Both the position numbers and the translations under genes were made by a program. A stretch of DNA of 64,000 bases from Desulfurobacteriaceae bacterium (GTDB lineage: Bacteria; Aquificota; Aquificia; Desulfurobacteriales; Desulfurobacteriaceae). This document shows, piece by piece, positions 1 to 8,138 of this stretch. Within the stretch, counting starts at the first letter, position 1. Every line of letters starts with the position of its first letter. The notes beneath the pieces are model-generated. The model worked only from the letters and a program-made list of their open reading frames with translations, was not told where the DNA came from and searched no databases. The stretch is from NCBI GenBank assembly GCA_027051905.1, contig JALUGO010000007.1, forward strand, positions 62,001 through 126,000, given 5' to 3'.

Positions 1-553
1 CGGCCATTATGTTGGCATCGCCGTATCCCATACCCTCCTTTCCCGTAAAGACGTAGTAGCTCTCAATTATGAAGAGGATTACTCCAGCTCCAAAGGAAGC
101 TCCGAAAACGGCCTCCTTAAAGGAGTGTTCCGGAACGAAGAAAGAGAGAAAAAGCCCTGAGAGGAGAGTTCCGTAGCTGAGCCTTACGGGAACTTCCATC
201 GTTTTGAGGTCTATGAACGAAACAACTATCAAATAGTAGATGAGCAGCAGGTAGTAAAAGGAAGAGAAACTCAGCCCGAACCTGCAAACGGTAGCAGCCG
301 TTAAGAGGCCGGTAAGGAGCTCCACCACCGGATACTGCCAGCTTATCCTCTCTCCACAACTTCTACACTTTCCCTTCAATATCAGGTAGCTGATAACAGG
401 GATGTTGTCGTAGGGTTTTATGGGGCTCCCGCACTTCGGGCAGTGTGATGGCGGCCAGACGACGGACTTCCCTTCAGGAATTCTGTAAATACAGACGTTG
501 AGGAAACTCCCGATGAAGAGACCCAGAACGAACAAGATGAGGCAGATTCCCAT
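1..553 (-). CDS. pilD: Prepilin peptidase / N-methyltransferase, 3' part outside window
   Basis: This integral inner-membrane aspartic protease cleaves the leader of type IV prepilins and methylates the new N-terminus. About 184 residues are visible. They include the paired CxxC zinc motifs of the cytoplasmic N-terminal domain (CPKC and CRSC), the first catalytic aspartate in FIDLKTMEVP and the GxGD motif (GMGYGDANIM) at the window edge. Several hydrophobic helices are present. The ATG overlaps the stop of the upstream gene by one base (TAATG), so the two are translationally coupled. Its substrates are probably the pilins near 35.4-36.2 kb. The C-terminus lies beyond base 1. Confidence 0.93.
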   Translation of the reverse strand, partial: MGICLILFVLGLFIGSFLNVCIYRIPEGKSVVWPPSHCPKCGSPIKPYDNIPVISYLILKGKCRSCGERISWQYPVVELLTGLLTAATVCRFGLSFSSFYYLLLIYYLIVVSFIDLKTMEVPVRLSYGTLLSGLFLSFFVPEHSFKEAVFGASFGAGVILFIIESYYVFTGKEGMGYGDANIMA

Positions 554-1179
554 TAGTGGGTCTCCTTGGGAGCGGACTTAACGAACTGGACGAGGTTCCT
601 CAGGAAGGCCGACCACTTCTCAACCGCCGATTTAACGTCTGTCTGAAGAACCTTAAGGGCTTCTTCTTCCTTCCCTTCATACATAAGGTCGTCTAACCTG
701 AAAACGGCGTCTTCAAGTTTTGCTATCTCCTCGTCTATTCCCTCGTAGAGGGGGAGAATACGGGAACCGGTGTCAACCAGTTTCACAGTCCAGTCTAAAG
801 AGTCAAGGAGATTGTGGAGCATAAGTTTTGCAAGCTCCGGTTTTGTGTGCCAGTCGGAGACTATCTGATCAATGGCATTTCTCATACCCTCCAGTGCCAC
901 AAGGGCCAGCTCTATCTGCTTCCTTACCATGTTCTGTGCTGGTTCCGTGACGATGTTGAGCTCCTCAACGTTTTTTATTTCGTCAACTTTTGCAGGATGG
1001 AGCTTCTCTCCCTTCATCTCCACGTATTTAATTGAACGTTCGGGGAACAGGTAGCGATACTCTATGAGCCTTAAAAGTCCTGTTGTAGAGGTTCCTTCTG
1101 CCTCTCTTCCCACTTCAAGCTCAACCGGTTTCCCGTCAATCTTTACCCTTACCTTTCTCTTTCCCCGTGACGTTCTCAA
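553..1179 (-). CDS. Hypothetical protein coupled to prepilin peptidase
   Basis: I do not recognise this 208-residue protein. Residues 9-70 look like a small beta-rich domain with basic start (KVRVKIDGKPVELEVG). The rest (about 80-200) is predicted alpha-helical and acidic, ending in a four-helix-like arrangement, with no membrane segment or signal peptide. The TTG start is supported by GGAGGT five bases upstream and lies 44 bases inside the helicase gene. Its stop overlaps the prepilin peptidase ATG. The context suggests a pilus- or nucleic-acid-related accessory role, but that is inference only. Confidence 0.75.
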   Translation of the reverse strand: MRTSRGKRKVRVKIDGKPVELEVGREAEGTSTTGLLRLIEYRYLFPERSIKYVEMKGEKLHPAKVDEIKNVEELNIVTEPAQNMVRKQIELALVALEGMRNAIDQIVSDWHTKPELAKLMLHNLLDSLDWTVKLVDTGSRILPLYEGIDEEIAKLEDAVFRLDDLMYEGKEEEALKVLQTDVKSAVEKWSAFLRNLVQFVKSAPKETH

Positions 1180-3418
1180 AGAGCACCTCCAGAGCTCTCT
1201 CTTTTGTGAGTTTTATAGCTTCTTTCCTTCCCACAAATAGAGATGAGAGGAATCGCAGGAGTTTCTCATCTCCCAGGGGAAATTTAATCCTCTGGACTGC
1301 TTTAACAATTGCTGTTGCTTCCCTTTCAACCTGCTGGACGGTATCGTATCTGTAAGAGAGGGCTTCCCTCAGGGCATCTAAAACCTCTATCTGCTCTTCC
1401 TTCAGGCCGTTGATCAGGGGAATTTCGGAGTGGTATTTGAGGAGCTCCCCCGCCCTTGCAAGGGCGTTTCCCCTCATATAGCCAAGTCCCCTGACGCTTC
1501 CAAGGAGGGAAAATCTGAAAGGAATTCCGCTTCTAACCATCATAACCGCCCTGTGGACGGTTTCAAAGTCGAAAATGTTGAGTTTGCAGAGGAGCTGACC
1601 CAAAAGGGAGCTCTCCGGCGGTAGCGTTGAGAGCTCCCCCGGCGGCCTCGCAACGTTCTTAAAGGGGAAAAAACCTCCTTCTGCGTAGAATGCTAAGACC
1701 TCAAAGTTGTCGTCTCCACTGAGTCCCGTCTTTTCCTCAACCGTTTCGAGAAGTTTCTCCGCCTCCCTCAAAAACCCCTCACCTGTAAACACGCTTACGC
1801 TTTTTGGGTTCAGTTCCTTCCTTAAGAAAGGTCTCAGAACGAAACTATAACCCACGGTTGGGTTTTCCTCTAAAAGGGTTTCAGAGGCGTTGAGCCTTTT
1901 TCGGAACTCCGAGAAACAGTAGGGGGAGACGAAAGAGGAAACCAGGAGTTTTGTAAGCTGTGTCGGCTCTGTTCCCTCTAAAAAGCCCATCTCCTGGAGC
2001 TCCTCTATTATTTCCTCAACCTCCTTCAGGAGTAGCGGATTTCTCTTCAGGCTGAACATTTTTCCGATGGCACTCTTCCAGCCCTCTCCGTATCTTATTA
2101 AAGGTCCAAGTAGCATAAGGCTTAGGAATGCTTTTCTCCTGTTCTGACATGCCTTTCCTTCCCTCTCAACTCCCGAAGAGAGGGCTGTTGAAAAAGGCAT
2201 CTCCATCTCCTCTTTCAGAGCCTCTTCAAGGGCGTTTTCCTTTGCGCCGGCAATTATGAGGTAGGAGTGTCCTTTTTCTGACAGGCCGAACCTTCCTGCC
2301 CTTCCCTCCATCTGGAGAATCGTCAAAGGGTCTGGGAAGAACCGATACCTGAGGGTCAGCCTGTCAAAACTCCCCTTAACAAAAATGACAACGTTGTCCG
2401 CCGGCAGGTTTACCCCGTAAGCAAGGGTCTGGGTTGCGTAGAGTCTCTCAAGTTCTCCCTCTTTAAACTCCCTTTCGATTACCTCTCTCTCCTCTTGAGG
2501 AACGTCTGCATTGTGAAAGGCAACTGTTCCCTTCCCCCCTTCCTCCGGTATAAATGGTAGTGTTTCGTTTAAAACCCTCTTTCTGTAAACCCCGTTTTCA
2601 ACCTGTAAAGCCTGCCAGCCAAGGTCTTTCCTGGGAACAAAAACGAGGGTTTTACCCTTTAGCTTCAGCTCCTCAACCGTTGCAACGACCTTCTCCTCCG
2701 GCGTTCCCTTTGGCAGTTTGACTCTACTCAGGAACTTCCTCATGTTCAGGATTTTCCTTTCTAATGGAACAGGCCGCCACTCAGACTCTAAGAGGAGCTC
2801 CGCCTCAATCCACTTGGCAAGTTCGGGAGCTCCCGGAATCGTTGCAGAGAGGGCAAGGAGAGGAATTCCCTCCTCTAAGGCGTAGCTGACAATTTCCTCA
2901 ACTGCTGCTCCCCTTGAGGGTTCTCTGATTATGTGTATCTCATCTATGACGAGAGCTCCTGCCTCTTCAAACCACTTTGCCCTGTTCCTTGCTGCTGAAA
3001 GGAGGCTCTCGTAAGTGCACACAACTGCCGGCTGGCTTATCTCTGAAAGCTCCTCTATCAGGTCCCCCGTTCTTATTCCAACCCTCCTGAAAAATCCTTT
3101 GAACTCCCTGAACTTCTCCCATATGAGCGAGCGGGTAGGGGCGGTATAGATGAACTTCCCTCCACTGTTTTTCAGGTAGAAGAGCAGAGATATGAGGGTT
3201 TTCCCTGAGCTCGTAGGAGACGAAATCAGGGCGTTGCCGCCACTGTAAAACCTGTAAAATGCTGTCTGAAGAGGGTTCAGCAGTTTAAAGGAAAATGGCA
3301 GTTTTTCAGACTTAACATCAACAAGCTCAATTTCTTCTATTTCTCCGTTAACGGTTAAAACGGCCTTCCCTTTACTTCCGGTAAAGTGAGACGATTCGAG
3401 AACTTTAATGGTTTCCAT
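1136..3418 (-). CDS. Ski2/Hel308-like DEAD/DEAH-box helicase
   Basis: A 760-residue superfamily 2 ATP-dependent helicase. Visible in order: Q-like segment near residue 50, Walker A (PTSSGKT), motif II DEIH, motif III SAT (ALSATIPG), and motif VI QMEGRAGR, followed by a long C-terminal helical region of about 350 residues rather than an RQC or HRDC domain. Motif VI of type QxxGRAGR and the DEIH box resemble Ski2/Hel308 families, which unwind branched DNA or structured RNA. Bacterial members are less common than archaeal ones. It is the first gene of a minus-strand set with the 208-residue protein and prepilin peptidase. The specific substrate cannot be read from sequence. Confidence 0.85.
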   Translation of the reverse strand: METIKVLESSHFTGSKGKAVLTVNGEIEEIELVDVKSEKLPFSFKLLNPLQTAFYRFYSGGNALISSPTSSGKTLISLLFYLKNSGGKFIYTAPTRSLIWEKFREFKGFFRRVGIRTGDLIEELSEISQPAVVCTYESLLSAARNRAKWFEEAGALVIDEIHIIREPSRGAAVEEIVSYALEEGIPLLALSATIPGAPELAKWIEAELLLESEWRPVPLERKILNMRKFLSRVKLPKGTPEEKVVATVEELKLKGKTLVFVPRKDLGWQALQVENGVYRKRVLNETLPFIPEEGGKGTVAFHNADVPQEEREVIEREFKEGELERLYATQTLAYGVNLPADNVVIFVKGSFDRLTLRYRFFPDPLTILQMEGRAGRFGLSEKGHSYLIIAGAKENALEEALKEEMEMPFSTALSSGVEREGKACQNRRKAFLSLMLLGPLIRYGEGWKSAIGKMFSLKRNPLLLKEVEEIIEELQEMGFLEGTEPTQLTKLLVSSFVSPYCFSEFRKRLNASETLLEENPTVGYSFVLRPFLRKELNPKSVSVFTGEGFLREAEKLLETVEEKTGLSGDDNFEVLAFYAEGGFFPFKNVARPPGELSTLPPESSLLGQLLCKLNIFDFETVHRAVMMVRSGIPFRFSLLGSVRGLGYMRGNALARAGELLKYHSEIPLINGLKEEQIEVLDALREALSYRYDTVQQVEREATAIVKAVQRIKFPLGDEKLLRFLSSLFVGRKEAIKLTKERALEVLFENVTGKEKGKGKD

Positions 3419-3474
3419 TTTATAAAGTTCTCCTTAAATTAAGAGTTGCCAATTTCACATCAAACGGAGGCAGC

Positions 3475-3630
3475 ATGCAAATTTATGTGTTTGAGTGTAA
3501 CAAGTGTGGAGCCGAGTTCGAGGAGGCTATCTACTCTCCCCTTCAGCTCATGGAGATTAAGTGTCCCTACTGCGGCTCTGAGGATGTTGAGGTAATTGAT
3601 ATTGCCAACTTCTGTTCTCCCTTTGGCTGA
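3475..3630 (+). CDS. FmdB-type zinc-ribbon small protein
   Basis: A 51-residue protein with two CxxC knuckles (CNKC and CPYC) spaced as in the FmdB/putative regulatory zinc-ribbon family. Such proteins are small, soluble and of poorly defined regulatory function. The ATG follows a good ribosome site (CGGAGG, five bases upstream). It is divergent from the helicase gene across a 56-base gap and is closed by a GC-rich hairpin directly after the stop. The assignment rests on cysteine spacing and size. Confidence 0.8.
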   Translation: MQIYVFECNKCGAEFEEAIYSPLQLMEIKCPYCGSEDVEVIDIANFCSPFG

Positions 3631-3640
3631 GGCTAAGCTG

Positions 3641-3663
3641 AAGGGGCGGTCTGCCCCTTTCTG
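3641..3663 (+). terminator. Hairpin terminator after the zinc-ribbon gene
   Basis: AAGGGGC and GCCCCTT arms enclose a five-base loop, followed by a short T-run. It begins ten bases after the stop codon of the zinc-ribbon gene. The weak T tail makes partial read-through into the TatA-like gene possible. Confidence 0.6.
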
Positions 3664-3696
3664 GTATCCTTACCCTAAACAGATAGGGAGAGAAAG

Positions 3697-3864
3697 TTGA
3701 TAGTAAAAATTCTGATTCTTCTGATAGTTGTTGGAGTTATCTTTGGCTGGGATAAGATTCTCAACCTGTTTAAAGCCTTCTTTCAGGCCAAAAAGGAGTT
3801 TGAAAAGGGTCTGAAGGAGGAAGAGCAGGAAGAGAAAAAGCCTGACATAAAAGTTGTAAAGTAG
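3697..3864 (+). CDS. TatA/E-like small membrane protein
   Basis: A 55-residue protein with one N-terminal hydrophobic helix (residues 2-18). The sequence FGWDKILNLFKAFFQAKKEF matches the TatA layout of a short membrane helix, an FG hinge and an amphipathic helix with the EFxKG pattern, ending in an acidic/lysine-rich tail. TatA multimers form the twin-arginine export pore. It starts with TTG behind AGGGAG six bases upstream. No tatC is nearby, so it could be a stand-alone pore subunit. It might instead be an unrelated single-pass amphipathic protein. Confidence 0.6.
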   Translation: MIVKILILLIVVGVIFGWDKILNLFKAFFQAKKEFEKGLKEEEQEEKKPDIKVVK

Positions 3865-3928
3865 CTCTTATACCCTGTTCCTCCTCTTTGATAAGATTGC
3901 CCTTATACTCTGGAGGAGGAGCAGGGAT

Positions 3929-5215
3929 ATGAAAAGAGCGCTGGCGCTTCTTTCCCTCTTTCTGATTCCGTCAATCTCCCGGGCTGGAAACGTTGATACT
4001 TTTGGAATAGGTTCCAAGGCCACAGCCCTTGGAGGGGCTTACTCGGCTTACGCAGATGACCCGTTTGCCGTTTACTACAACCCTGCCGGTCTAACCCAGA
4101 TAGACAGACCTACGGTTTCCATCGGTTTTGAGCTTCTGAATCCCCATTTAAGGGTTCACAACTACAGGGCTACCGATGGAGACGGAAACAGAGTAAACCC
4201 TTACGGCGTTTCGTTTACGGATTCCTCCGACAACCTCGTTGTTCCCCACTTTGGCTTTGCCACTCCCATGTGGAACAACATCTACTTCGGCATTGCTGCT
4301 TACATCCCTTACGGTCTCCATATAAAGTGGGAGGATGACCCATCTAAAAACCCCGCAGCTTACAACGGTTTTGAGTCTTACTACGTTAGGGGAGTTGTTA
4401 CTCCTACCGTTGCAATAAAGCTCACGGATAAGCTCTCTGCCGGTTTTGGAATCTCCTTCGGGCGTTCAGACGCAGGAACCCAGAGGAGGATATACGCTCC
4501 TTCAATTCCAACCCTTCACGGTAGGGTTATTGAGGGGAACCTCCACGACGACTTCAACATCTCCTTTAACGTTGGTATCCTGTATAAGCCCTACGATAAC
4601 CTATCTCTCGGTTTGGCCTACCGTTCAAGAACCAATACCGACTTTGAGGGAACAGTAGAGGTTAAAGGAGTTGATAAAGTTGATGCTTCTACCAGCATAG
4701 ACCATCCGGAACAGCTGCAGTTTGGCGTAAGGTATAAACCCAATAAAAAACTAACCCTGTTGGCAGACGTTGTATGGACAAACTGGAGCACTATTGGAGG
4801 TTATACGGTTAAGTTTAAAAGATCCCTTCTGGGGAAAAAGGAGGAGTATTTCCCGAGAGACTGGAAAGACACGAGGCAGCTGAGGGTTGGAATTGAGTAT
4901 AAGTGGAACGACTTCTTAACCCTCAGGGGTGGTTATTTCTACGATCCATCTCCCATTCCAGATCATACCTTCGACATGCTCTGGCCTGATGCCGACAAGA
5001 AGACCTACTCCCTGGGAGCCGGTTTCCACTTTGGCAGACTGACGATCGATACTGTAGTTCAGTATGTGGTGGCGGAGTATAAAAGGGAGGTTGGCGGGGA
5101 GAGCTCCAACCTCAACAACAGCTACCCTGGAGTTTCAGGAAATCCCGGCCGTGTTGAGATGTCTGCCGACGGACATCTCTGGGGTTATGGAATTACAGTC
5201 AGCTACAGGTTTTAG
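3929..5215 (+). CDS. fadL: FadL/OmpP1-family outer-membrane transporter
   Basis: A 428-residue beta-barrel for uptake of long-chain fatty acids or other hydrophobic compounds across the outer membrane. A signal peptide (residues 1-19, cleaved after SRA) is followed by the family hatch signature with GSKATALGGAYSA and YYNPAGL near residues 30-58. The protein ends in SYRF, the C-terminal aromatic expected for barrel insertion. A strong ribosome site (GGAGGAGGAG) precedes the ATG. The lipase-like lipoprotein starts 11 bases downstream, so both are probably one transcript. The substrate is inferred from that neighbour; aromatic hydrocarbons are the usual alternative in this family. Confidence 0.9.
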   Translation: MKRALALLSLFLIPSISRAGNVDTFGIGSKATALGGAYSAYADDPFAVYYNPAGLTQIDRPTVSIGFELLNPHLRVHNYRATDGDGNRVNPYGVSFTDSSDNLVVPHFGFATPMWNNIYFGIAAYIPYGLHIKWEDDPSKNPAAYNGFESYYVRGVVTPTVAIKLTDKLSAGFGISFGRSDAGTQRRIYAPSIPTLHGRVIEGNLHDDFNISFNVGILYKPYDNLSLGLAYRSRTNTDFEGTVEVKGVDKVDASTSIDHPEQLQFGVRYKPNKKLTLLADVVWTNWSTIGGYTVKFKRSLLGKKEEYFPRDWKDTRQLRVGIEYKWNDFLTLRGGYFYDPSPIPDHTFDMLWPDADKKTYSLGAGFHFGRLTIDTVVQYVVAEYKREVGGESSNLNNSYPGVSGNPGRVEMSADGHLWGYGITVSYRF

Positions 5216-5226
5216 AGGAGGGTATA

Positions 5227-7197
5227 ATGAGAAGGTGGCTGGTGTTTTTTCTTGCACTTTTCCTGCTCTCATCCTGTGGAGGCAGTCTTCAGGATACTGA
5301 AGACGTTTCAGATAAGATGAACGGTGGCAGTTTAGATAGAGTCTATCTTGTTTTTGATCCCTTCTCAACGGAAAAAGATCAGCCGCTGGGTATACCGTTT
5401 CCAAACGATATTTTCTGGCAGTCGGCAAACAGGGATGATGGCTACGTTAATTTTGATACCTCTTCAGTTTCAGATCCTCTTCAAAGGCTTCTGTTTGAAG
5501 CCGTGAATCAGCTTAAAATCGAGGGGTTGAGCCCGAATACCCCTATCTTTGTTCCCCTTTCCTCTGACATTTCCCTTAGTATGGACTCTTTAAACGGAAG
5601 GTTTTTCCTTTTTGATCTTACTGTTTTACTCTCAGGCCAGACGGGTGGGGAGTTAGTTCAGAACGGGAGGCTCTATCCTCTGCAGGATGGCAGGTATCTC
5701 AAGTTTTATCCTGTTAAGCCACTTGACCCAGGTCACCACTACCTTTTTGTTCTGCTTAAAGGAATTAAAGATATAAACGGAAAAGAGTTACTTCCACCTC
5801 AAATTTTCACTGAGCTTGAGGGGGAAAAGCCCCTTTCAGACCCAGACCTTGAAGCTCTAAGGTTGAGCTATAAGAAGATTTACGACGAGGTTTTGCCTAT
5901 TCTTTCTAATTTAACCGGAGTTGAGTTGAACAGAGATAGTGTTTTGGAGTTATTTACCTTTACCACTGCAAATAAGACACTTTCTGTGATGGATTTTGCA
6001 CAGATAAAAGCAGTTGCCGAAGGGAAAACGAACGGTTTAAATGTTACTGGCATTCCTTATTCTCAAATTGAGTCCGACTACAGGGTCTTTGATTCAGAAA
6101 ACGCTTCTCAATCCCTTCTTTACGGTGCTCTAAATGTCGTTTTAAGCAACAATACCCTTGTTTCTGAAAATGTAACTTTGAAGGAGATGCTGGGAGAAAA
6201 CAGGCTCTTTCCTGCCTTTGATATAACAAAACTAGCTGAACTCCTTACGGCTCTATCTAACAATGAAACTGTTGATCTGAGAGATTACGTGAAGTTTATT
6301 CCCGTTTACATTGGAAACGGTGAAAGCTACAACGGAACTGTTTACATCTTCCAGCACGGCCTCGGAAACGACAGAACGAGGGCGGAGAACCTACTTCAGG
6401 ATATCGATTACCCGGTAGTTGCCATTGACCTTCCCTATCACGGTGCCTATACAAAACTGACGGAGAACAGCACGCTTGAGTGTGGAGAGGGTAAGTACTA
6501 CCTTACCTCCAATGTTGTTGCAAACAGGTTAAATATCTATCAGTCTATTTTTAACCTCCGCCTTCTTGAGCTCCTTCTGAGGAACGGTGTTTACGACATA
6601 GACAACGACAATAGCACCGATTCTGTCCAAACTGTCAACTTTGTGGGCGTTTCCATGGGAGCCATAACCGGTTCCATCTACGCAAGGTTTGGAACTCCTG
6701 ATAAGGTTGTATTAAACGTTGGCGGCGGTAACTACGTCTCTATAGTGGATGCTGCTAAAAATGAACTCATAGAGGGGCTTTTAGAGTCAATAGGAGTGGA
6801 GAAGAACACGAACGGCTATGCCGTCCTTTTAGGTTTCTTCCAGCTGATCCTTGACCCTGCAGACCCTGTTTACCTTGGAACAGAGGATTCAAACTCAACG
6901 CTCATACAGAACGCCTGCTGCGATACCGTTGTTCCCTTTGTTTCAAACCTTGCCCTTGCTAAAAAGGCAGGTTTTAGTTCCTTTGTCAGACTTTCGACCG
7001 ATTCAGACTTTAATAGCCCTCCTGCCTCTCCGGGCTGGTATCTTTTTGGGGATGAAAACCACTGGGTTCATCACAGCTTTCTTGTTCATACAAACCTTGA
7101 AAGCTATCCGGAAGTTCAGCCCCACACAACTACCGATTACCTTTTAAAGGCTGAAAGGGCTGCAAGAAAGCAGATTGAGGACTTTTTCTCTCAGTAG
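5227..7197 (+). CDS. VolA/Pla-1-like surface lipase (lysophospholipase) lipoprotein
   Basis: A 656-residue lipoprotein. A signal peptide ends in a lipobox (LLSSC, Cys17), followed by an N-terminal domain of about 350 residues like the bacterial extracellular lipase N-terminal domain. An alpha/beta-hydrolase follows, with FQHGLGND, the nucleophile elbow GVSMG near residue 475, and an ENHWVHH segment that could hold the catalytic histidine. In Vibrio cholerae VolA, a surface lysophospholipase, works with FadL to harvest fatty acids from lysophospholipids. The same two-gene order is seen here with an 11-base gap. Lipase substrate is inference. The 3' end overlaps the convergent oppD-like gene by seven bases. 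Confidence 0.8.
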   Translation: MRRWLVFFLALFLLSSCGGSLQDTEDVSDKMNGGSLDRVYLVFDPFSTEKDQPLGIPFPNDIFWQSANRDDGYVNFDTSSVSDPLQRLLFEAVNQLKIEGLSPNTPIFVPLSSDISLSMDSLNGRFFLFDLTVLLSGQTGGELVQNGRLYPLQDGRYLKFYPVKPLDPGHHYLFVLLKGIKDINGKELLPPQIFTELEGEKPLSDPDLEALRLSYKKIYDEVLPILSNLTGVELNRDSVLELFTFTTANKTLSVMDFAQIKAVAEGKTNGLNVTGIPYSQIESDYRVFDSENASQSLLYGALNVVLSNNTLVSENVTLKEMLGENRLFPAFDITKLAELLTALSNNETVDLRDYVKFIPVYIGNGESYNGTVYIFQHGLGNDRTRAENLLQDIDYPVVAIDLPYHGAYTKLTENSTLECGEGKYYLTSNVVANRLNIYQSIFNLRLLELLLRNGVYDIDNDNSTDSVQTVNFVGVSMGAITGSIYARFGTPDKVVLNVGGGNYVSIVDAAKNELIEGLLESIGVEKNTNGYAVLLGFFQLILDPADPVYLGTEDSNSTLIQNACCDTVVPFVSNLALAKKAGFSSFVRLSTDSDFNSPPASPGWYLFGDENHWVHHSFLVHTNLESYPEVQPHTTTDYLLKAERAARKQIEDFFSQ

Positions 7198-8138
7198 TTG
7201 GGGAAGAAACACCTGACTTTCCTTCCCTCAACCTCAACGGTTGGGGGAACTTCTCTTCTACATACTTCTTTCGCTTTTCTGCATCTTGGATGGAATGGGC
7301 AACCTTCAGGCCTTTCAGACGGCTCTGGAACGGAGCCTGGAATTGCGGGAAGTTTCCTTTTCGGTTTTCCCGTAAGTTTTGGAGAGGATTTTATAAGTCC
7401 CTCTGTGTAGGGGTGGAGTGGGGTTTTAAAAATTTCCTCTGTTTCTCCCTCCTCCACGGTGTAGCCGGCATACATAACAAAGATTTTCTCTGCAAACTCT
7501 TCTACCACTCCCATGTCGTGGGTTATCAGAACGGTTCCCATTTTTCTGCTCTTTGAAAGCTCCAAGAGGAGCTCCAGTATCCTTTTCTGAACTGTCACGT
7601 CTAAGGCGGTTGTGGGCTCATCGGCTATCAGGTAGTTTGGGCTGCAGGCAAGTGCCATTGCTATTGCAACCCTCTGCTTCAAACCTCCAGACAGGTGGTG
7701 GGGGTAGGCGTCGAACCTCTTTTCTGCCTCAGGGATCTGAACCAGTTTAAAGAGTTCCACAACTTTTTCTTTCAGCTCTTTTTCTGTTTCTTTAAATCCG
7801 TGAAAAAGCAGAGCTTCGGCTACCTGTTCTCCAACTCTCATCAAAGGGTTCAGAGAGGATGAGGGATCCTGGAAAACCATTGATACCTTTTCCCACCTGA
7901 AACGGCGGAGCTCCTCCCCTTTTAGTTTCAAAACGTCTGTTCCGTCAACCTCCACTTTTCCTTCTACCTTCAGGTTTTCAGGCAGGAGCTTGAGAATGGA
8001 GAGACCCGTAAGGGACTTTCCGCTGCCACTCTCTCCAACAACGGCCACTCTCTCTCCCTTTTTGCAGAAAAGCTCCCCTTCAACCACCAGCTTAACGTTT
8101 CCCGCAGAGATAGAGAGGGCGTTTACTTTTAAAGACAT
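7191..8138 (-). CDS. OppD/DppD-family ABC transporter ATPase (orphan)
   Basis: A 315-residue ATPase of the oligopeptide/dipeptide/nickel importer type. Visible: Walker A GESGSGKS, Q-loop FQDP, signature LSGGLKQR, Walker B LIADEPTTALD, switch histidine ITHD, and the C-terminal oligo_HPY extension with the cysteine motif CPFHPRC..C..C that in OppD relatives can hold an iron-sulphur cluster. No permease or binding protein lies next to it, so partners must be elsewhere. It overlaps the upstream 572-residue gene by ten bases and shares its transcript. The substrate (peptide or nickel) is not readable. Confidence 0.88.
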   Translation of the reverse strand: MSLKVNALSISAGNVKLVVEGELFCKKGERVAVVGESGSGKSLTGLSILKLLPENLKVEGKVEVDGTDVLKLKGEELRRFRWEKVSMVFQDPSSSLNPLMRVGEQVAEALLFHGFKETEKELKEKVVELFKLVQIPEAEKRFDAYPHHLSGGLKQRVAIAMALACSPNYLIADEPTTALDVTVQKRILELLLELSKSRKMGTVLITHDMGVVEEFAEKIFVMYAGYTVEEGETEEIFKTPLHPYTEGLIKSSPKLTGKPKRKLPAIPGSVPEPSERPEGCPFHPRCRKAKEVCRREVPPTVEVEGRKVRCFFPNY

